Assembly: GCF_026341275.1 (NCBI RefSeq)
Contig: NZ_JAIFZO010000002.1
Span: forward strand, 6,788,118-6,852,117
From: Streptomyces ortus
GTDB lineage: Bacteria; Actinomycetota; Actinomycetes; Streptomycetales; Streptomycetaceae
Length of the DNA stretch: 64,000 bases
Direction of reading: 5' to 3'
This document shows positions 1 through 8,872 of the stretch, one piece after another. The notes beneath the pieces were generated by a model, which did not search any database, was not told the DNA's origin, and saw only the letters and a program-made list of their open reading frames with translations. The stretch's first letter is position 1. Each line of letters begins with the position of its first letter. The position numbers were made by a program, and so were the translations under genes.

Positions 1-628
1 TCGTACACGCGACGCGCCAGGACCTGCCCTGCCGCTCCAGGGCCTCCAGGGCCAGCACCCGGCTGATGCCCGGCGGCGGGTACACGATCAGCGGGACCGG
101 ACGGTCGGGATCGAGCCGCAGCCGCTCCCCGCCGATCCACACCATGCGGTCGTGCCAGACCAGCTCGCCGCGGGGGTCCTCGGGGCGCCGCTTGGCCAGC
201 ACCAGATCGAGCCGCCCGTCGGCCAGCTGCTCGTGCAGCGTGCCCGAGAGCTCCACCGTCAGCTCCAGGTCGACCTCGGGATGGTCGTGGCGGAACCCCT
301 CAAGGATCTCGGACAGCCGGGTCAGGACGAAGTCCTCCGAGGCGCCGAACCGCAGCCGCCCGCGCAGCCGCGTGCCGCCGAAGAACGCCGCCGCCTGCTC
401 GTGCGCCTCCAGGATCCGGCGCGCGAACCCGAGCATCGCCTCCCCGTCCTCCGTCAGCTCCACGGAGTGGGTGTCCCGCGTGAACAGCTGCCGCCCGGTG
501 GCACTCTCCAGGCGGCGCACATGCTGGCTGACCGTGGACTGGCGCAGCCTGAGCCGCCGGCCCGCCTGCGTGAAGCTCAGCGTTTGGGCCACGGCGAGGA
601 AGGTACGCAACTGCGAGGGGTCGTACAC
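1..628 (-). CDS. LysR-family transcriptional regulator, C-terminus cut by window edge
   Basis: The reading frame starts at a GTG at 628 and runs off the left edge, so about 209 residues of a usual ~300 are visible. The N-terminal 60 residues form the LysR winged helix (QLRTFLAVAQTLSFTQAG, then RLRQSTVSQHVRRLE), followed by the first part of the ligand-binding domain (LRFGASEDFVLTRL). It lies divergently, 180 bp from the symporter gene at 809, the usual arrangement of a LysR activator and its target, so control of that transporter is likely but not shown. The inducer cannot be inferred. An ATG further upstream is out of frame or closed by a stop, which favours the GTG. Confidence 0.9.
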   Translation of the reverse strand, partial: MYDPSQLRTFLAVAQTLSFTQAGRRLRLRQSTVSQHVRRLESATGRQLFTRDTHSVELTEDGEAMLGFARRILEAHEQAAAFFGGTRLRGRLRFGASEDFVLTRLSEILEGFRHDHPEVDLELTVELSGTLHEQLADGRLDLVLAKRRPEDPRGELVWHDRMVWIGGERLRLDPDRPVPLIVYPPPGISRVLALEALERQGRSWRVACT

Positions 629-808
629 GGGCCCGAGGCTACCGCGTCATCGCACATCGTGATGACAGTCAGAGCGGTGTACCGGATTCCCGATCAAGGG
701 TCGGAGGAGGACGATGGAGAGGGCACGCACCGTCCGCAAGACGCCCGGAAGCCCGGGAGAACCGGGAAGACCGGGAAAATCCAGCAGACCCCGCACCATC
801 GGAGCACC

Positions 809-1882
809 GTGAAACGCCTCAAGTGGCCGTCCTGGCTGCCGATAGACCCGTACATCCTGCTGCTGCTCGGGACGGTGGGGCTCGCCGCCCTGCTGCCCGC
901 CCGGGGCGCCGGTGCCGAGGTCGCCTCCGGCGCCTCCACCGCGGCGATCGCCTTCCTCTTCTTCCTCTACGGGGCGCGGCTGTCCACCCGCGAGGCGATG
1001 GACGGCGTACGGCACTGGCGGTTGCATCTCACGGTTCTGGCCTGCACGTTCGTCCTCTTTCCGCTGCTCGGGCTGGCCGCCCGCGGCCTCGAACCGGTGT
1101 TTCTGAGCCACGACCTCTACACCGGGCTGCTCTTCCTGACCCTCGTGCCCTCGACGGTCCAGTCCTCCATCGCCTTCACCTCCATGGCACGCGGCAACGT
1201 GCCCGCCGCCATCTGCGCGGGCTCCTTCTCCTCCCTGGTGGGAATCGTGCTCACCCCGCTGCTCGCCGCGGCGCTCCTCGGCGGCACGGGAGGCGGCTTC
1301 TCCGCGGACTCGCTCCTGAGGATCGTGCTGCAGTTGCTCGTGCCGTTCCTGGCCGGACAGCTCCTGCGCCGCTGGATCGGCGGCTTCGTCGCGCGCCACA
1401 AGAAGGTCCTCGGCTACGTCGACCGCGGGTCGATCCTGCTGGTCGTCTACACCGCCTTCAGCGAAGGCATGGTGCAGGGCATCTGGCACCAGGTCAGCCC
1501 ACTGCGCCTGGGCGGACTGCTCGCCGTCGAGGCCGTCCTGCTCGCCGTGATGCTGTCGGTGACCTGGTACGGCGCCAAGGCCCTCGGGTTCGGCCGGGAG
1601 GACCGTATCGCCATCCAGTTCGCCGGCTCGAAGAAGTCCCTGGCGTCCGGACTGCCGATGGCGAGCGTGCTGTTCGGCGCCCACGCCTCGCTGGCCGTAC
1701 TGCCGCTGATGCTCTTCCACCAGATGCAGCTCATGGTCTGCGCGGTCATCGCCAAGCGCCGCTCCCGCGACCCGGAGGCCGAGCCGCAGCCGCAGCCGGG
1801 GCCGGGATCGGGGCCGTCCCTCACCCCGGACCCAGCCGCAGCGTCACGAATCTCGGTCGGTACAGGGACACGTTCCGGCTGA
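809..1882 (+). CDS. SBF-like bile acid:sodium symporter family protein
   Basis: A 357-residue integral membrane protein with about ten hydrophobic helices starting at residue 8 (PIDPYILLLLGTVGLAALLP). The pattern fits the SBF-like/BASS secondary transporters that take up organic anions with sodium; conserved polar stretches such as PSTVQSSIAFTSMARGN and FAGSKKSLASGLPM lie where the family has its substrate and sodium sites. GTG at 809 with GGAG a few bases before it is chosen because the open frame further upstream has no membrane character. The C-terminal tail (after about residue 315) is Pro/Gln/Gly-rich and overlaps the convergent DUF4185 gene by 62 bp. The substrate is unknown; the divergent LysR gene is the probable regulator. 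Confidence 0.85.
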   Translation: MKRLKWPSWLPIDPYILLLLGTVGLAALLPARGAGAEVASGASTAAIAFLFFLYGARLSTREAMDGVRHWRLHLTVLACTFVLFPLLGLAARGLEPVFLSHDLYTGLLFLTLVPSTVQSSIAFTSMARGNVPAAICAGSFSSLVGIVLTPLLAAALLGGTGGGFSADSLLRIVLQLLVPFLAGQLLRRWIGGFVARHKKVLGYVDRGSILLVVYTAFSEGMVQGIWHQVSPLRLGGLLAVEAVLLAVMLSVTWYGAKALGFGREDRIAIQFAGSKKSLASGLPMASVLFGAHASLAVLPLMLFHQMQLMVCAVIAKRRSRDPEAEPQPQPGPGSGPSLTPDPAAASRISVGTGTRSG

Positions 1883-3077
1883 GGTTGGCCTGCGCGGTCG
1901 CCCCGCCGTTCGCGTCCAGCCAGTTGACGTCGTAGCTCAGCACCAGCCCGCCCCCGCTGATCGCCGGATGGACCTGCGGGTTGTACGCCGCCACGCCCGC
2001 CCCCCGCTCCGGCAGCGGCGCGCCGAAACCCTTGCCGGGCCCGTGCCAGGGCCCGGTGGGGGAGCAGGCCCAGTACGAGGTGACGGTCGTCAGCCCTTCG
2101 GTGCCCGCCGCCATCGTGAACAGGACGTACGTCCCCCCGTCGCGGGCCACCGTGAACGCGCTGCCCACCCCCTTGTCCCCGCCGCGGCCGCCGGCCCCCA
2201 GGACGGGCTCCATGCGGGAGGGGATGGTCCACCGCTCGCCGTCCCAGTAGCGCCAGGCGTCCGGGTCCGCGAGCCGTCCCCGGGGCACGCGCGCGACGTA
2301 CGCGTTCGACGCGGGCCGGGCGGCGGCCCGCGCGTCGTCCCCGCCGAACACGTACGTCCAGTCCTCGTCGTGGGTCAGCGCGGTCGTGCCGAACAGCACC
2401 CGCCGCGCCGGATCCCGGACCTGCCGCTGGTCGAGGACCTCGGTGATCCCTTCGAGCCGCAGCCCGGGCAGCGACAGCGTGGCGACCTCGGTGGCGGTCG
2501 GCACCCCGTAGATCCAGGGGTACGCGCCGGTTGTACGGGTCCACAGCACGACCCGTACGACCTGCTCGGACGAGCCGGGGGAGCGGGGTTCGACGCGCGC
2601 CGCCACCGGCCAGCGCCATTGGCCGGGCGCCGGGTCGGCGAACAGCGGGGCGGGCAGCGTGCGTTGCAGACGCCCGTCCCGCATGACCACGGCCGAGTTG
2701 CGCACGAGCGGCGCGGTGGTGTCCCGCCAGGCGTAGGACTCGCCCGCCGGGTTCGGCGGACGGTACACCTGGCCGAGGTAGGTGTCCGAGAACAGCCAGA
2801 GCACCCGCCCGTCCGGCAGCCGCACCGAGTGCGTACCGTCGCCGCCGGTCCAGTCGTCGGCCCGCGACGCGTCGTCCCCGTACCGCGCGAACTCGTCCGT
2901 GACGCCGGTGTCCGGGGCCCAGGAGCGGACCGTACGGGCCGTGCAGGCGGCGTCCCCGCCGTCGTCCTCGGGGAGGGCGGTGAGCAGCACCGCCCCGAGG
3001 ACCAGGGCCAGGAGCAGACCCAGCCCGGTCCCCGCGCGCTGTCGTGTCGCACCGTGTCCTCGTGTGTCGTGGGGCAC
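1821..3077 (-). CDS. DUF4185 domain protein, membrane-anchored or secreted
   Basis: 418 residues. After a short basic N-terminus there is a single hydrophobic segment (GLGLLLALVLGAVLLTAL, about residues 18-36), so the rest should be outside the cell, tethered or released. The outer part resembles DUF4185/DUF5005 proteins, predicted five-bladed beta-propellers related to glycoside hydrolases: repeated blades with aromatic and Asp/Gly turns (LPDGRVLWLFSDTYLG, WTYVFGGDDARA, GGTYVLFTMAAGT). It lies 10 bp downstream of the sialidase gene on the same strand, so the two may be co-transcribed and act on the same extracellular glycans. No activity has been assigned from sequence. Its 3-prime end overlaps the symporter gene. 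Confidence 0.7.
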   Translation of the reverse strand: MPHDTRGHGATRQRAGTGLGLLLALVLGAVLLTALPEDDGGDAACTARTVRSWAPDTGVTDEFARYGDDASRADDWTGGDGTHSVRLPDGRVLWLFSDTYLGQVYRPPNPAGESYAWRDTTAPLVRNSAVVMRDGRLQRTLPAPLFADPAPGQWRWPVAARVEPRSPGSSEQVVRVVLWTRTTGAYPWIYGVPTATEVATLSLPGLRLEGITEVLDQRQVRDPARRVLFGTTALTHDEDWTYVFGGDDARAAARPASNAYVARVPRGRLADPDAWRYWDGERWTIPSRMEPVLGAGGRGGDKGVGSAFTVARDGGTYVLFTMAAGTEGLTTVTSYWACSPTGPWHGPGKGFGAPLPERGAGVAAYNPQVHPAISGGGLVLSYDVNWLDANGGATAQANLSRNVSLYRPRFVTLRLGPG

Positions 3078-3087
3078 GCCCGGGACG

Positions 3088-5025
3088 TTAGTGGCCGCCG
3101 CTCACTTGGTCCATGGGCAGCCACAGGACGGTTCCGCCGGTCACCGACGCGTCCCCGGTGTGCAGCCCGGCCAGCTCGCCGTCGCTCAACGCCCGGTCGT
3201 AGACCCGGACGTCGTCGATCGCGCCGGTCAAGTGGGCCCGGCTGTCCAGCTTCTGGCCGATGTGCACCCCGAACGGCGAGTTGCGGCTCACCGATCCCGG
3301 TACGTCCGCGGTCGTCGCGGCCACGCTCCCGTCGAGGAACAGCGTCAGCTGTCCCGCGCCCCGGCGCAGTGCCAGATGGTGCCACCCCCCGTCGTTGTAC
3401 GCGCCGGTGGTGCGCACGGACGCGGAGCGGGGGGCGTTCGCGCCGTCCCGGGTGGTGATCAGGCCCTGGACCCGGTTGTTCGCGGGCTCGCCGCGCAGCC
3501 ACACCTGCGGCTGTGTGGTCCCGACCCCGCCCATCCACAGGAACGGCTGCTCACCCGTGGCTGCCGTGTAGCGGAACCACAGCGACGCGGTGAAGTCCTC
3601 GGTCCCGAGCGGCAGTCGGGTCCGGAAGGGCAGGCGGACGGCGTCGTCGGCGCCGTCGAAGGCGAGGGCACCGCCGGACACCCCGTCCGTCTCCGTCGCA
3701 CCGCCGAGGACGGCCGCGCCGGGTGCACGCGGTGCCAGGTCCGGGGTGGTCGGGTCCGGGCCGCGGCGCGGGGTCAGCCAGTCCTCGGTGAACCGTGCGA
3801 AGCGGATCTCGTCGCGGGCGTCCACGGCGCCGCCCTCGTACAGCAGGCCCGCCGTGCCGGCGCCGATGCCGACCAGGTCGGAGTAGCCGGACCAGTCCGT
3901 CGTGACGATCGTGCCGCGGTCGACGCTGTCCCAGGTGCGCCCGCCGTCGTAGGAGGAGCGGACCGTCATCGTGCGGCGGCGGTCCGGGTCGCCGGGACAG
4001 GCGAGCAGGATCCGGTCGCCCAGCCGCAGCGTGGAGCCCTGCACCTGCGGGGTGTACAGGTCGGGCAGGGCCTTGAAGCGCGAGGTGAAGCTGTCGCCGC
4101 CGTCGGTGCTGAACGCCTGGGTGCGGTGGCCGAGATCTGTGCCGTCCTGCTCGCGCCCGCTGACCAGGACCGTGCCGTCGGCGCGCTCGGTGACGGTCAT
4201 CTCGGAGGGCTTCTGCCGGAACGTGCCGTCCCGCGCGGTCGGCCACGAGTCCGTCGCCCCGATCCGCCAGTGGTCGCCGCCGTCGTCGCTGACGACGAGC
4301 GCGGCGTGGTTGGCACTGACACGGCTGCCGTCCCACGTCTCGGTGTTGACGGCGAGGACGAGCCGTCCCGCGTGCTTGCCACGGGTCAGCTGGATGCCGT
4401 GCACCGGCCCGGTCGCGTACCAGGAGTTCCAGTGCGCGGGCAGGATCTCGGCGCTGAGGTCGCGGGGTTCGGACCAGGTGAGCCCGTCGTCGTCGCTGTA
4501 TTGCAGGTGCGGGGTGCGGTCGCACGGGACGGCGCAGTTGCCGCCGTCCGTACGGCCCGTGTTGTACGTCTCGGCCAGGACGATCCGGCCGGTCTTCCGG
4601 TCCACCATCGGCGCGGGGTTGCCGTGCGTGTCGCCCGCGCCCTCGTTGATGATCTGCAGCGGGCCCCAGGTGCGGCCCCCGTCGGTGGACCGCTTGAGCA
4701 CGAGGTCTATGTCACCGGCGTCGCTGCAGTCGTTCACCCGGCCCTCGGCGAACGCCAGCAGGGTGCCCTCGACCGTCCTGACGACGGCCGGGATCCGGAA
4801 GCAGGCGTATCCGGGATCCTGCGGGGCCTTGAAGAGCACCTGCTGCTCGAACGCGGCGGCTTCGCGGCCCGCACGGGGCTCTGAGGCCGTCCGGGCCTGT
4901 CCAGTGCCCGGCAGTCCGAGCAGCGCGGTGAGGGTGAGGACCGCCGTCAGAGCGCCTGTGACGGCGGTCCTCCACGGTCTGGCCGTGCGGCGAATTCGGG
5001 GGCGTGCGCGAAGACCTGACGGCAT
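3088..5025 (-). CDS. Secreted exo-alpha-sialidase with C-terminal LamG-like domain
   Basis: 645 residues. A twin-basic N-terminus and hydrophobic stretch to about residue 43 (TALLGLPGTGQA) form a signal peptide. The catalytic six-bladed propeller (about 60-420) has the FRIP arginine motif (CFRIPAVVRT) and five Asp-boxes (STDGGRTW, SDDDGLTW, SDDGGDHW, STDGGDSF, SYDGGRTW). The last about 190 residues form a concanavalin-like LamG/laminin-G fold (LWFRYTAATGEQPFLWMGG; DDVRVYDRALSDGELAGLHTG) likely to bind glycans. The predicted reaction is release of terminal sialic acid from glycoconjugates outside the cell. The gene precedes the DUF4185 gene by 10 bp. A perfect inverted repeat at 5074-5106, just upstream of the start, may be its operator. 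Confidence 0.9.
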   Translation of the reverse strand: MPSGLRARPRIRRTARPWRTAVTGALTAVLTLTALLGLPGTGQARTASEPRAGREAAAFEQQVLFKAPQDPGYACFRIPAVVRTVEGTLLAFAEGRVNDCSDAGDIDLVLKRSTDGGRTWGPLQIINEGAGDTHGNPAPMVDRKTGRIVLAETYNTGRTDGGNCAVPCDRTPHLQYSDDDGLTWSEPRDLSAEILPAHWNSWYATGPVHGIQLTRGKHAGRLVLAVNTETWDGSRVSANHAALVVSDDGGDHWRIGATDSWPTARDGTFRQKPSEMTVTERADGTVLVSGREQDGTDLGHRTQAFSTDGGDSFTSRFKALPDLYTPQVQGSTLRLGDRILLACPGDPDRRRTMTVRSSYDGGRTWDSVDRGTIVTTDWSGYSDLVGIGAGTAGLLYEGGAVDARDEIRFARFTEDWLTPRRGPDPTTPDLAPRAPGAAVLGGATETDGVSGGALAFDGADDAVRLPFRTRLPLGTEDFTASLWFRYTAATGEQPFLWMGGVGTTQPQVWLRGEPANNRVQGLITTRDGANAPRSASVRTTGAYNDGGWHHLALRRGAGQLTLFLDGSVAATTADVPGSVSRNSPFGVHIGQKLDSRAHLTGAIDDVRVYDRALSDGELAGLHTGDASVTGGTVLWLPMDQVSGGH

Positions 5026-5073
5026 GGTGCGGCCTGCCCTTCATGCGTCTGGATGCGTTTCGTGCGAAGCGCG

Positions 5074-5106
5074 CGTCAGGACATCCGGACATCCCATGTC
5101 CTGACG
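5074..5106. promoter_or_regulatory. Inverted repeat, candidate operator of the sialidase gene
   Basis: Two perfect 11-bp arms (CGTCAGGACAT at 5074-5084 and its complement at 5096-5106) flank an 11-bp centre. The centre repeats GGACATCC, so the site also holds a tandem copy of one half. It lies 49 bp upstream of the sialidase ATG, where a repressor or activator would act. Which regulator binds is unknown. Confidence 0.55.
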
Positions 5107-5204
5107 GTGCGCCACAGACGCTACTGGGCTCCCAGGCACCTCACAAGAAGGGCGCACGGCCGCGGCGCGAGAACTTTCGGCCACGCCCCGACGGCCCGTT
5201 TTGA

Positions 5205-5256
5205 GGCGGGGCCCCTCCGGCGCAGGGGGCGCTCCCCGCCGGATCGGGGCCCCGCC
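5205..5256 (-). terminator. Long GC stem-loop downstream of fdhD
   Basis: Arms at 5205-5222 and 5237-5256 pair over about 18 bp with a 2-base bulge and a 14-base loop. It starts 22 bp after the fdhD stop codon (5279), so it probably ends the formate dehydrogenase transcript. There is no U-run, as is common for Streptomyces terminators. Confidence 0.55.
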
Positions 5257-5278
5257 GCCGTGCAGCGGGGAGACCGGT

Positions 5279-6142
5279 TCAGCCCTGGGCGGCCGCGGCC
5301 TGCAGAGCGATGCGGTGCTCGCCCGCGTACACGTTCATGGAGGTGCCCCGCAGGAAACCGACCAGGGTGAGGTTCGACTCGGCGGCCAGGTCCACCGCCA
5401 GGGAGGAGGGCGCCGAGACCGCGGCGAGCACCGGGATGCCCGCCATCACCGCCTTCTGGGCCAGCTCGAAGGAGGCGCGCCCCGACACCAGCAGGACCGT
5501 GCGGGAGAGCGGCAGGGAGCCGTTCTGCAGGGCGCGGCCGACCAGCTTGTCGACCGCGTTGTGCCGGCCCACGTCCTCCCGGATGTCGACCAGTTCGCCG
5601 TCCTCCGTGAACAGGGCCGCCGCGTGCAGACCCCCGGTCCGGTCGAACACGCGCTGCGCCGCGCGCAGCCGGTCGGGGAGGCTCGCGAGCAGTTCGGGCC
5701 CGAGCCGTACCGGGGGAGCCGTGTCGCCGTGCGTGTCGTCGATCGTCCAGCGGGCCGTCGTGCGGACCGCGTCCAGGCTGGCCTTGCCGCACAGCCCGCA
5801 GGACGACGTCGTGTACACGTTGCGTTCGAGCGTGATGTCGGGGATGACGACGCCGGGCGCCGTGCGTACGTCGACGATGTTGTAGGTGTTCGAGCCGTCC
5901 ACCGTCGCGCCCGCGCAGTAGACGATGTTCTGCAGTTCGTCCGCCGCGCCCAGCACCCCCTCGCTGACCAGGAAGCCCGCCGCGAGCGCGAAGTCGTCGC
6001 CCGGGGTGCGCATCGTGATCGCGAGGGGTTTTCCGTTGAGGCGGATCTCCAGTGGTTCCTCGGCGACGAGCGTGTCCGGACGGGCGGAGACCACCCCGTC
6101 GCGGATGCGGATCACCTTGCGTCGTTCCGTGACTCGTCCCAT
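5279..6142 (-). CDS. fdhD: Formate dehydrogenase accessory sulfurtransferase FdhD
   Basis: 287 residues, normal length for FdhD. The protein moves sulfur from cysteine desulfurase to the molybdenum cofactor, a step needed for active formate dehydrogenase. The conserved CxxC pair is visible at Cys115 and Cys118 (SSCGLCGK), as are the typical N-terminal TPGDDFALAAGFLVSEG and the later VGRHNAVDKLVG segment. It is the last gene of the minus-strand formate dehydrogenase set, 7 bp after the Fe-S subunit gene, which fits its role as a dedicated maturation factor. ATG at 6142. Confidence 0.95.
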   Translation of the reverse strand: MGRVTERRKVIRIRDGVVSARPDTLVAEEPLEIRLNGKPLAITMRTPGDDFALAAGFLVSEGVLGAADELQNIVYCAGATVDGSNTYNIVDVRTAPGVVIPDITLERNVYTTSSCGLCGKASLDAVRTTARWTIDDTHGDTAPPVRLGPELLASLPDRLRAAQRVFDRTGGLHAAALFTEDGELVDIREDVGRHNAVDKLVGRALQNGSLPLSRTVLLVSGRASFELAQKAVMAGIPVLAAVSAPSSLAVDLAAESNLTLVGFLRGTSMNVYAGEHRIALQAAAAQG

Positions 6143-6149
6143 GTCCTGA

Positions 6150-7010
6150 TCAGTCCCGGTTCTGTACGTGCTGGTAGCCGAAACGGCCCTTGATGCAGAG
6201 GTTGCCGTGGGTCACCGGGTTGTCGTGCGGCGAGGTGACCTTGACGATCTCATTGTCCTGTACGTGCAGGGTGAGATTGCAGCCCACTCCGCAGTAGGCG
6301 CACACCGTGGTCGTCCCGGTCTGCGCCGACTCGTCCCACGTACCCGCCGCACGCATGTCGAACTCCGATTTGAACGAAAGCGCACCCGTCGGGCACACCT
6401 CGATGCAGTTGCCGCAGTACACGCAGGCCGAATCGGTGAGGGGGCCGTCGTGCTCGACGGCGATCCGGGCGTCGAAACCGCGGCCGGTGACCGAGATGGC
6501 GAAGGTGTTCTGCCACTGGTCCCCGCAGGCGTCCACGCACTTGTAGCAGAGGATGCACTTGTCGTAGTCGCGCACATAGAGGTCGTTGTCGATCCTCGGC
6601 TGCTCGTCGACCCGGGCCGCGTCGGGGCCGAACCGGTCGGGCTTGGCCTCGTACTCCTTGAGCCAGCCGGCGACCTCCGGTGTGGTCGACAGATCCACGG
6701 AGGACGCGAGCAGCTCCAGGACGACCTTGCGGCTGTGTCGGGCCCGCTCGGTGTCCGTGCGCACCTCCATGCCCGCCTCCGCCTTGCGGGAACAGGCCGG
6801 GACGAGGGTGCGGGCGCCCTCGACCTCGACGACGCAGACCCGGCAGGCGTTCTTGGGGGTGAGGGTGTCGCCCTGGCACAGGGTCGGTACGTCCTTGCCC
6901 GCCGACCGGCAGGCGTCGAGGATCGTCGAGCCCTCCGGCGCCCGCACGGACTGTCCGTCGATCGTGAATTCCAGCAGGCGGCGGGGGATCCCCAGCGATG
7001 TCACGGTCAT
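6150..7010 (-). CDS. Detached iron-sulfur N-terminal part of formate dehydrogenase alpha subunit
   Basis: 286 residues containing only iron-sulfur domains. Residues 12-90 are a plant-type/NuoG-like [2Fe-2S] domain with Cys45, 56, 59 and 73. Then come two [4Fe-4S] ferredoxin motifs (CILCYKCVDAC and CVYCGNCIEVCP). The last 55 residues form the [4Fe-4S] domain that normally opens the molybdopterin catalytic chain (CAYCGVGC ... NLCIKGRFG, including the Lys believed to relay electrons). The chain stops exactly where the molybdopterin domain would begin; that domain is encoded separately at 8873-10798. ATG at 7010 overlaps the stop of the upstream diaphorase gene (ATGA), implying coupled translation. 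Predicted role: electron relay from the Mo site to the NuoE/F-type subunit. Confidence 0.88.
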   Translation of the reverse strand: MTVTSLGIPRRLLEFTIDGQSVRAPEGSTILDACRSAGKDVPTLCQGDTLTPKNACRVCVVEVEGARTLVPACSRKAEAGMEVRTDTERARHSRKVVLELLASSVDLSTTPEVAGWLKEYEAKPDRFGPDAARVDEQPRIDNDLYVRDYDKCILCYKCVDACGDQWQNTFAISVTGRGFDARIAVEHDGPLTDSACVYCGNCIEVCPTGALSFKSEFDMRAAGTWDESAQTGTTTVCAYCGVGCNLTLHVQDNEIVKVTSPHDNPVTHGNLCIKGRFGYQHVQNRD

Positions 7011-8830
7011 TCGTACGCCCCCAGGCGGTCGATGGCGGATTCCACGGCGTTCCACGCGGTCTGTCCCAGACCGCAGATCGAGGCGTCCTTCATGGCCCGG
7101 CCCACCTCCCGCAGCAGCGTGATGTCGGCCGCCGCGTCGGCGCCGGTCCGCTCGACGATGCGGTGCAGGGCCTCCTCCTGGCGTACGGTCCCGACCCGGC
7201 ACGGCACGCACTGCCCGCACGACTCGTCCCGGAAGAACTCGGCGATCCGCAGCAGCAGCCGCGGCAGCGGCACGGTGTCGTCGAAGGCCAGCACCACCCC
7301 GGAGCCGAGTGTCGTGCCGGCCGCCCGTGTGCCCTCGAAGGTGAGCGGGATGTCCAGCTCGTCGGGCCGTACGAAGCCACCGGCCGCGCCGCCGAGGAGG
7401 ACAGCGCGCAGCCTCTCGCGTACACCCGCCAGTTCCAGCAGCTCGCCGAGCGTGGCGCCGAACGGCAGCTCGTAGATGCCGGGCCGGTCCACGCTGCCGG
7501 ACACGCAGAACAGCTTCGGCCCGGTGGAACCGCCGGTGCCGGTCGCCGCGTACGCCGGGGCCCCCATGGTGAGGATCGGCAGGACGTTGACCAGCGTCTC
7601 CACGTTGTTCTCGGCGGTGGGTCTGCCGAACAGGCCCTTCTCCACGGGGAAGGGCGGCTTCGACCGCGGCTCGCCCCGGTACCCCTCGATGGAGTTGAAG
7701 AGCGCGGTCTCCTCACCGCAGATGTACGCCCCCGCGCCGCGCCGGATCTCGATGTCGAAGGCGTACCCCTGGCCGAGGACGTCGTCCCCGAGGAGGCCGC
7801 GCGCGCGTGCCTGTCCGATCGCGTGCTCCATGCGGCGCAGGGCCCGCGGGTACTCGCCGCGCAGGTAGAGGTAGCCCCGGTGCGCGCCGACCGCGTACGC
7901 CGCGATCGTCATCGCCTCCACGAGGGAGTACGGGTCGCCCTCCATGACCACGCGGTCCTTGAAGGTGCCGGGCTCGGATTCGTCGGCGTTGCAGACGAGG
8001 TAGTGCGGGTGGCCGGGCTGGGACGCAGTGGCCTGCCATTTGCGGCCGGTGGGGAAGGCGGCGCCGCCACGCCCGACCAGGCCCGCGTCGGTGACCTCGC
8101 GGATGACCCCGGCGGGGCCGAGCGCGAAGGCCTGCCGCAGGGCCGTGTAACCGCCGTGCGCCCGGTAGTCGTCGAGCGAGGCCGGATCGACCACGCCGAC
8201 CCGGCCGAGCAGCGTCAGCGAGGGGTCCCCGGCCTGCGGGACCGCCAGCGCGGCCGGCGGCTCCTCCGGCGCCGAGTCGGGCGCGCTCGCCGCGAGCACG
8301 GCCCGCTCGACGGTCGCGGGCGCCGACACGGCCGTACGCACCGGGTCCCCGGCCTTGACGGCGAGGGCGGCCGGGGCCCGTTCGCACAGGCCGAGGCAGG
8401 GGCTGCGCTCGACGCTCACCCCGCTGCCGAGACCCAGGCGGGCCTCGACCCCGGCGCACAGCTCCGACGCCCCGGCCGCCGCGCACGCCAGGTCCGTGCA
8501 CACGTGCAGGACCGTCGCCGGGCGCGGCTTCACCGAGAACATCGCGTAGAAGGTGGCGACCCCGTAGGCCTCCGCCGGCGGCACGGTCAGCCGCCGGCAC
8601 AGGTAGTCCAGGGCGCCCTCGCTGATCCAGCCGATCCGGTCGTGGACGGCGTGCAGCCCCGGCAACAGCAGGTCACGACGTTCCCGGGCCGCCCGTCCGC
8701 CGCGTGCCCACCTGAGGTCGGCGTCGGACCGGTCGGCGCCCTCCCACGAAGACTCGGGAGGGCCGAGCAGCGTGTCGATCGCCGCCCGTTCCTCGTCCGT
8801 CGGTTTGCTGTCACCGAAGTGCAGGTCCAC
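7007..8830 (-). CDS. NAD-linked formate dehydrogenase diaphorase subunit (NuoE-NuoF fusion)
   Basis: 607 residues fusing two complex-I-like modules. The first about 170 residues are a NuoE-type thioredoxin-fold [2Fe-2S] domain (CTDLACAAAG and CLGLCERAPA supply the cysteines). The rest is NuoF-like: FMN/NAD motif GRGGAAFPTGRKW, then EPGTFKDRVVMEGDPY and GAYICGEETAL, and near the C-terminus the [4Fe-4S] motif ESCGQCVPCRVGT. Together they pass electrons from formate oxidation to NAD+. GTG at 8830 is preceded by a good GAGGTGA site. The gene sits between the catalytic and the Fe-S subunit genes, 42 bp after the former and overlapping the latter. Confidence 0.92.
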   Translation of the reverse strand: MDLHFGDSKPTDEERAAIDTLLGPPESSWEGADRSDADLRWARGGRAARERRDLLLPGLHAVHDRIGWISEGALDYLCRRLTVPPAEAYGVATFYAMFSVKPRPATVLHVCTDLACAAAGASELCAGVEARLGLGSGVSVERSPCLGLCERAPAALAVKAGDPVRTAVSAPATVERAVLAASAPDSAPEEPPAALAVPQAGDPSLTLLGRVGVVDPASLDDYRAHGGYTALRQAFALGPAGVIREVTDAGLVGRGGAAFPTGRKWQATASQPGHPHYLVCNADESEPGTFKDRVVMEGDPYSLVEAMTIAAYAVGAHRGYLYLRGEYPRALRRMEHAIGQARARGLLGDDVLGQGYAFDIEIRRGAGAYICGEETALFNSIEGYRGEPRSKPPFPVEKGLFGRPTAENNVETLVNVLPILTMGAPAYAATGTGGSTGPKLFCVSGSVDRPGIYELPFGATLGELLELAGVRERLRAVLLGGAAGGFVRPDELDIPLTFEGTRAAGTTLGSGVVLAFDDTVPLPRLLLRIAEFFRDESCGQCVPCRVGTVRQEEALHRIVERTGADAAADITLLREVGRAMKDASICGLGQTAWNAVESAIDRLGAYE

Positions 8831-8872
8831 TTGACATCACCTCACTCGAATCGCGGCACTACGGGAATCACG

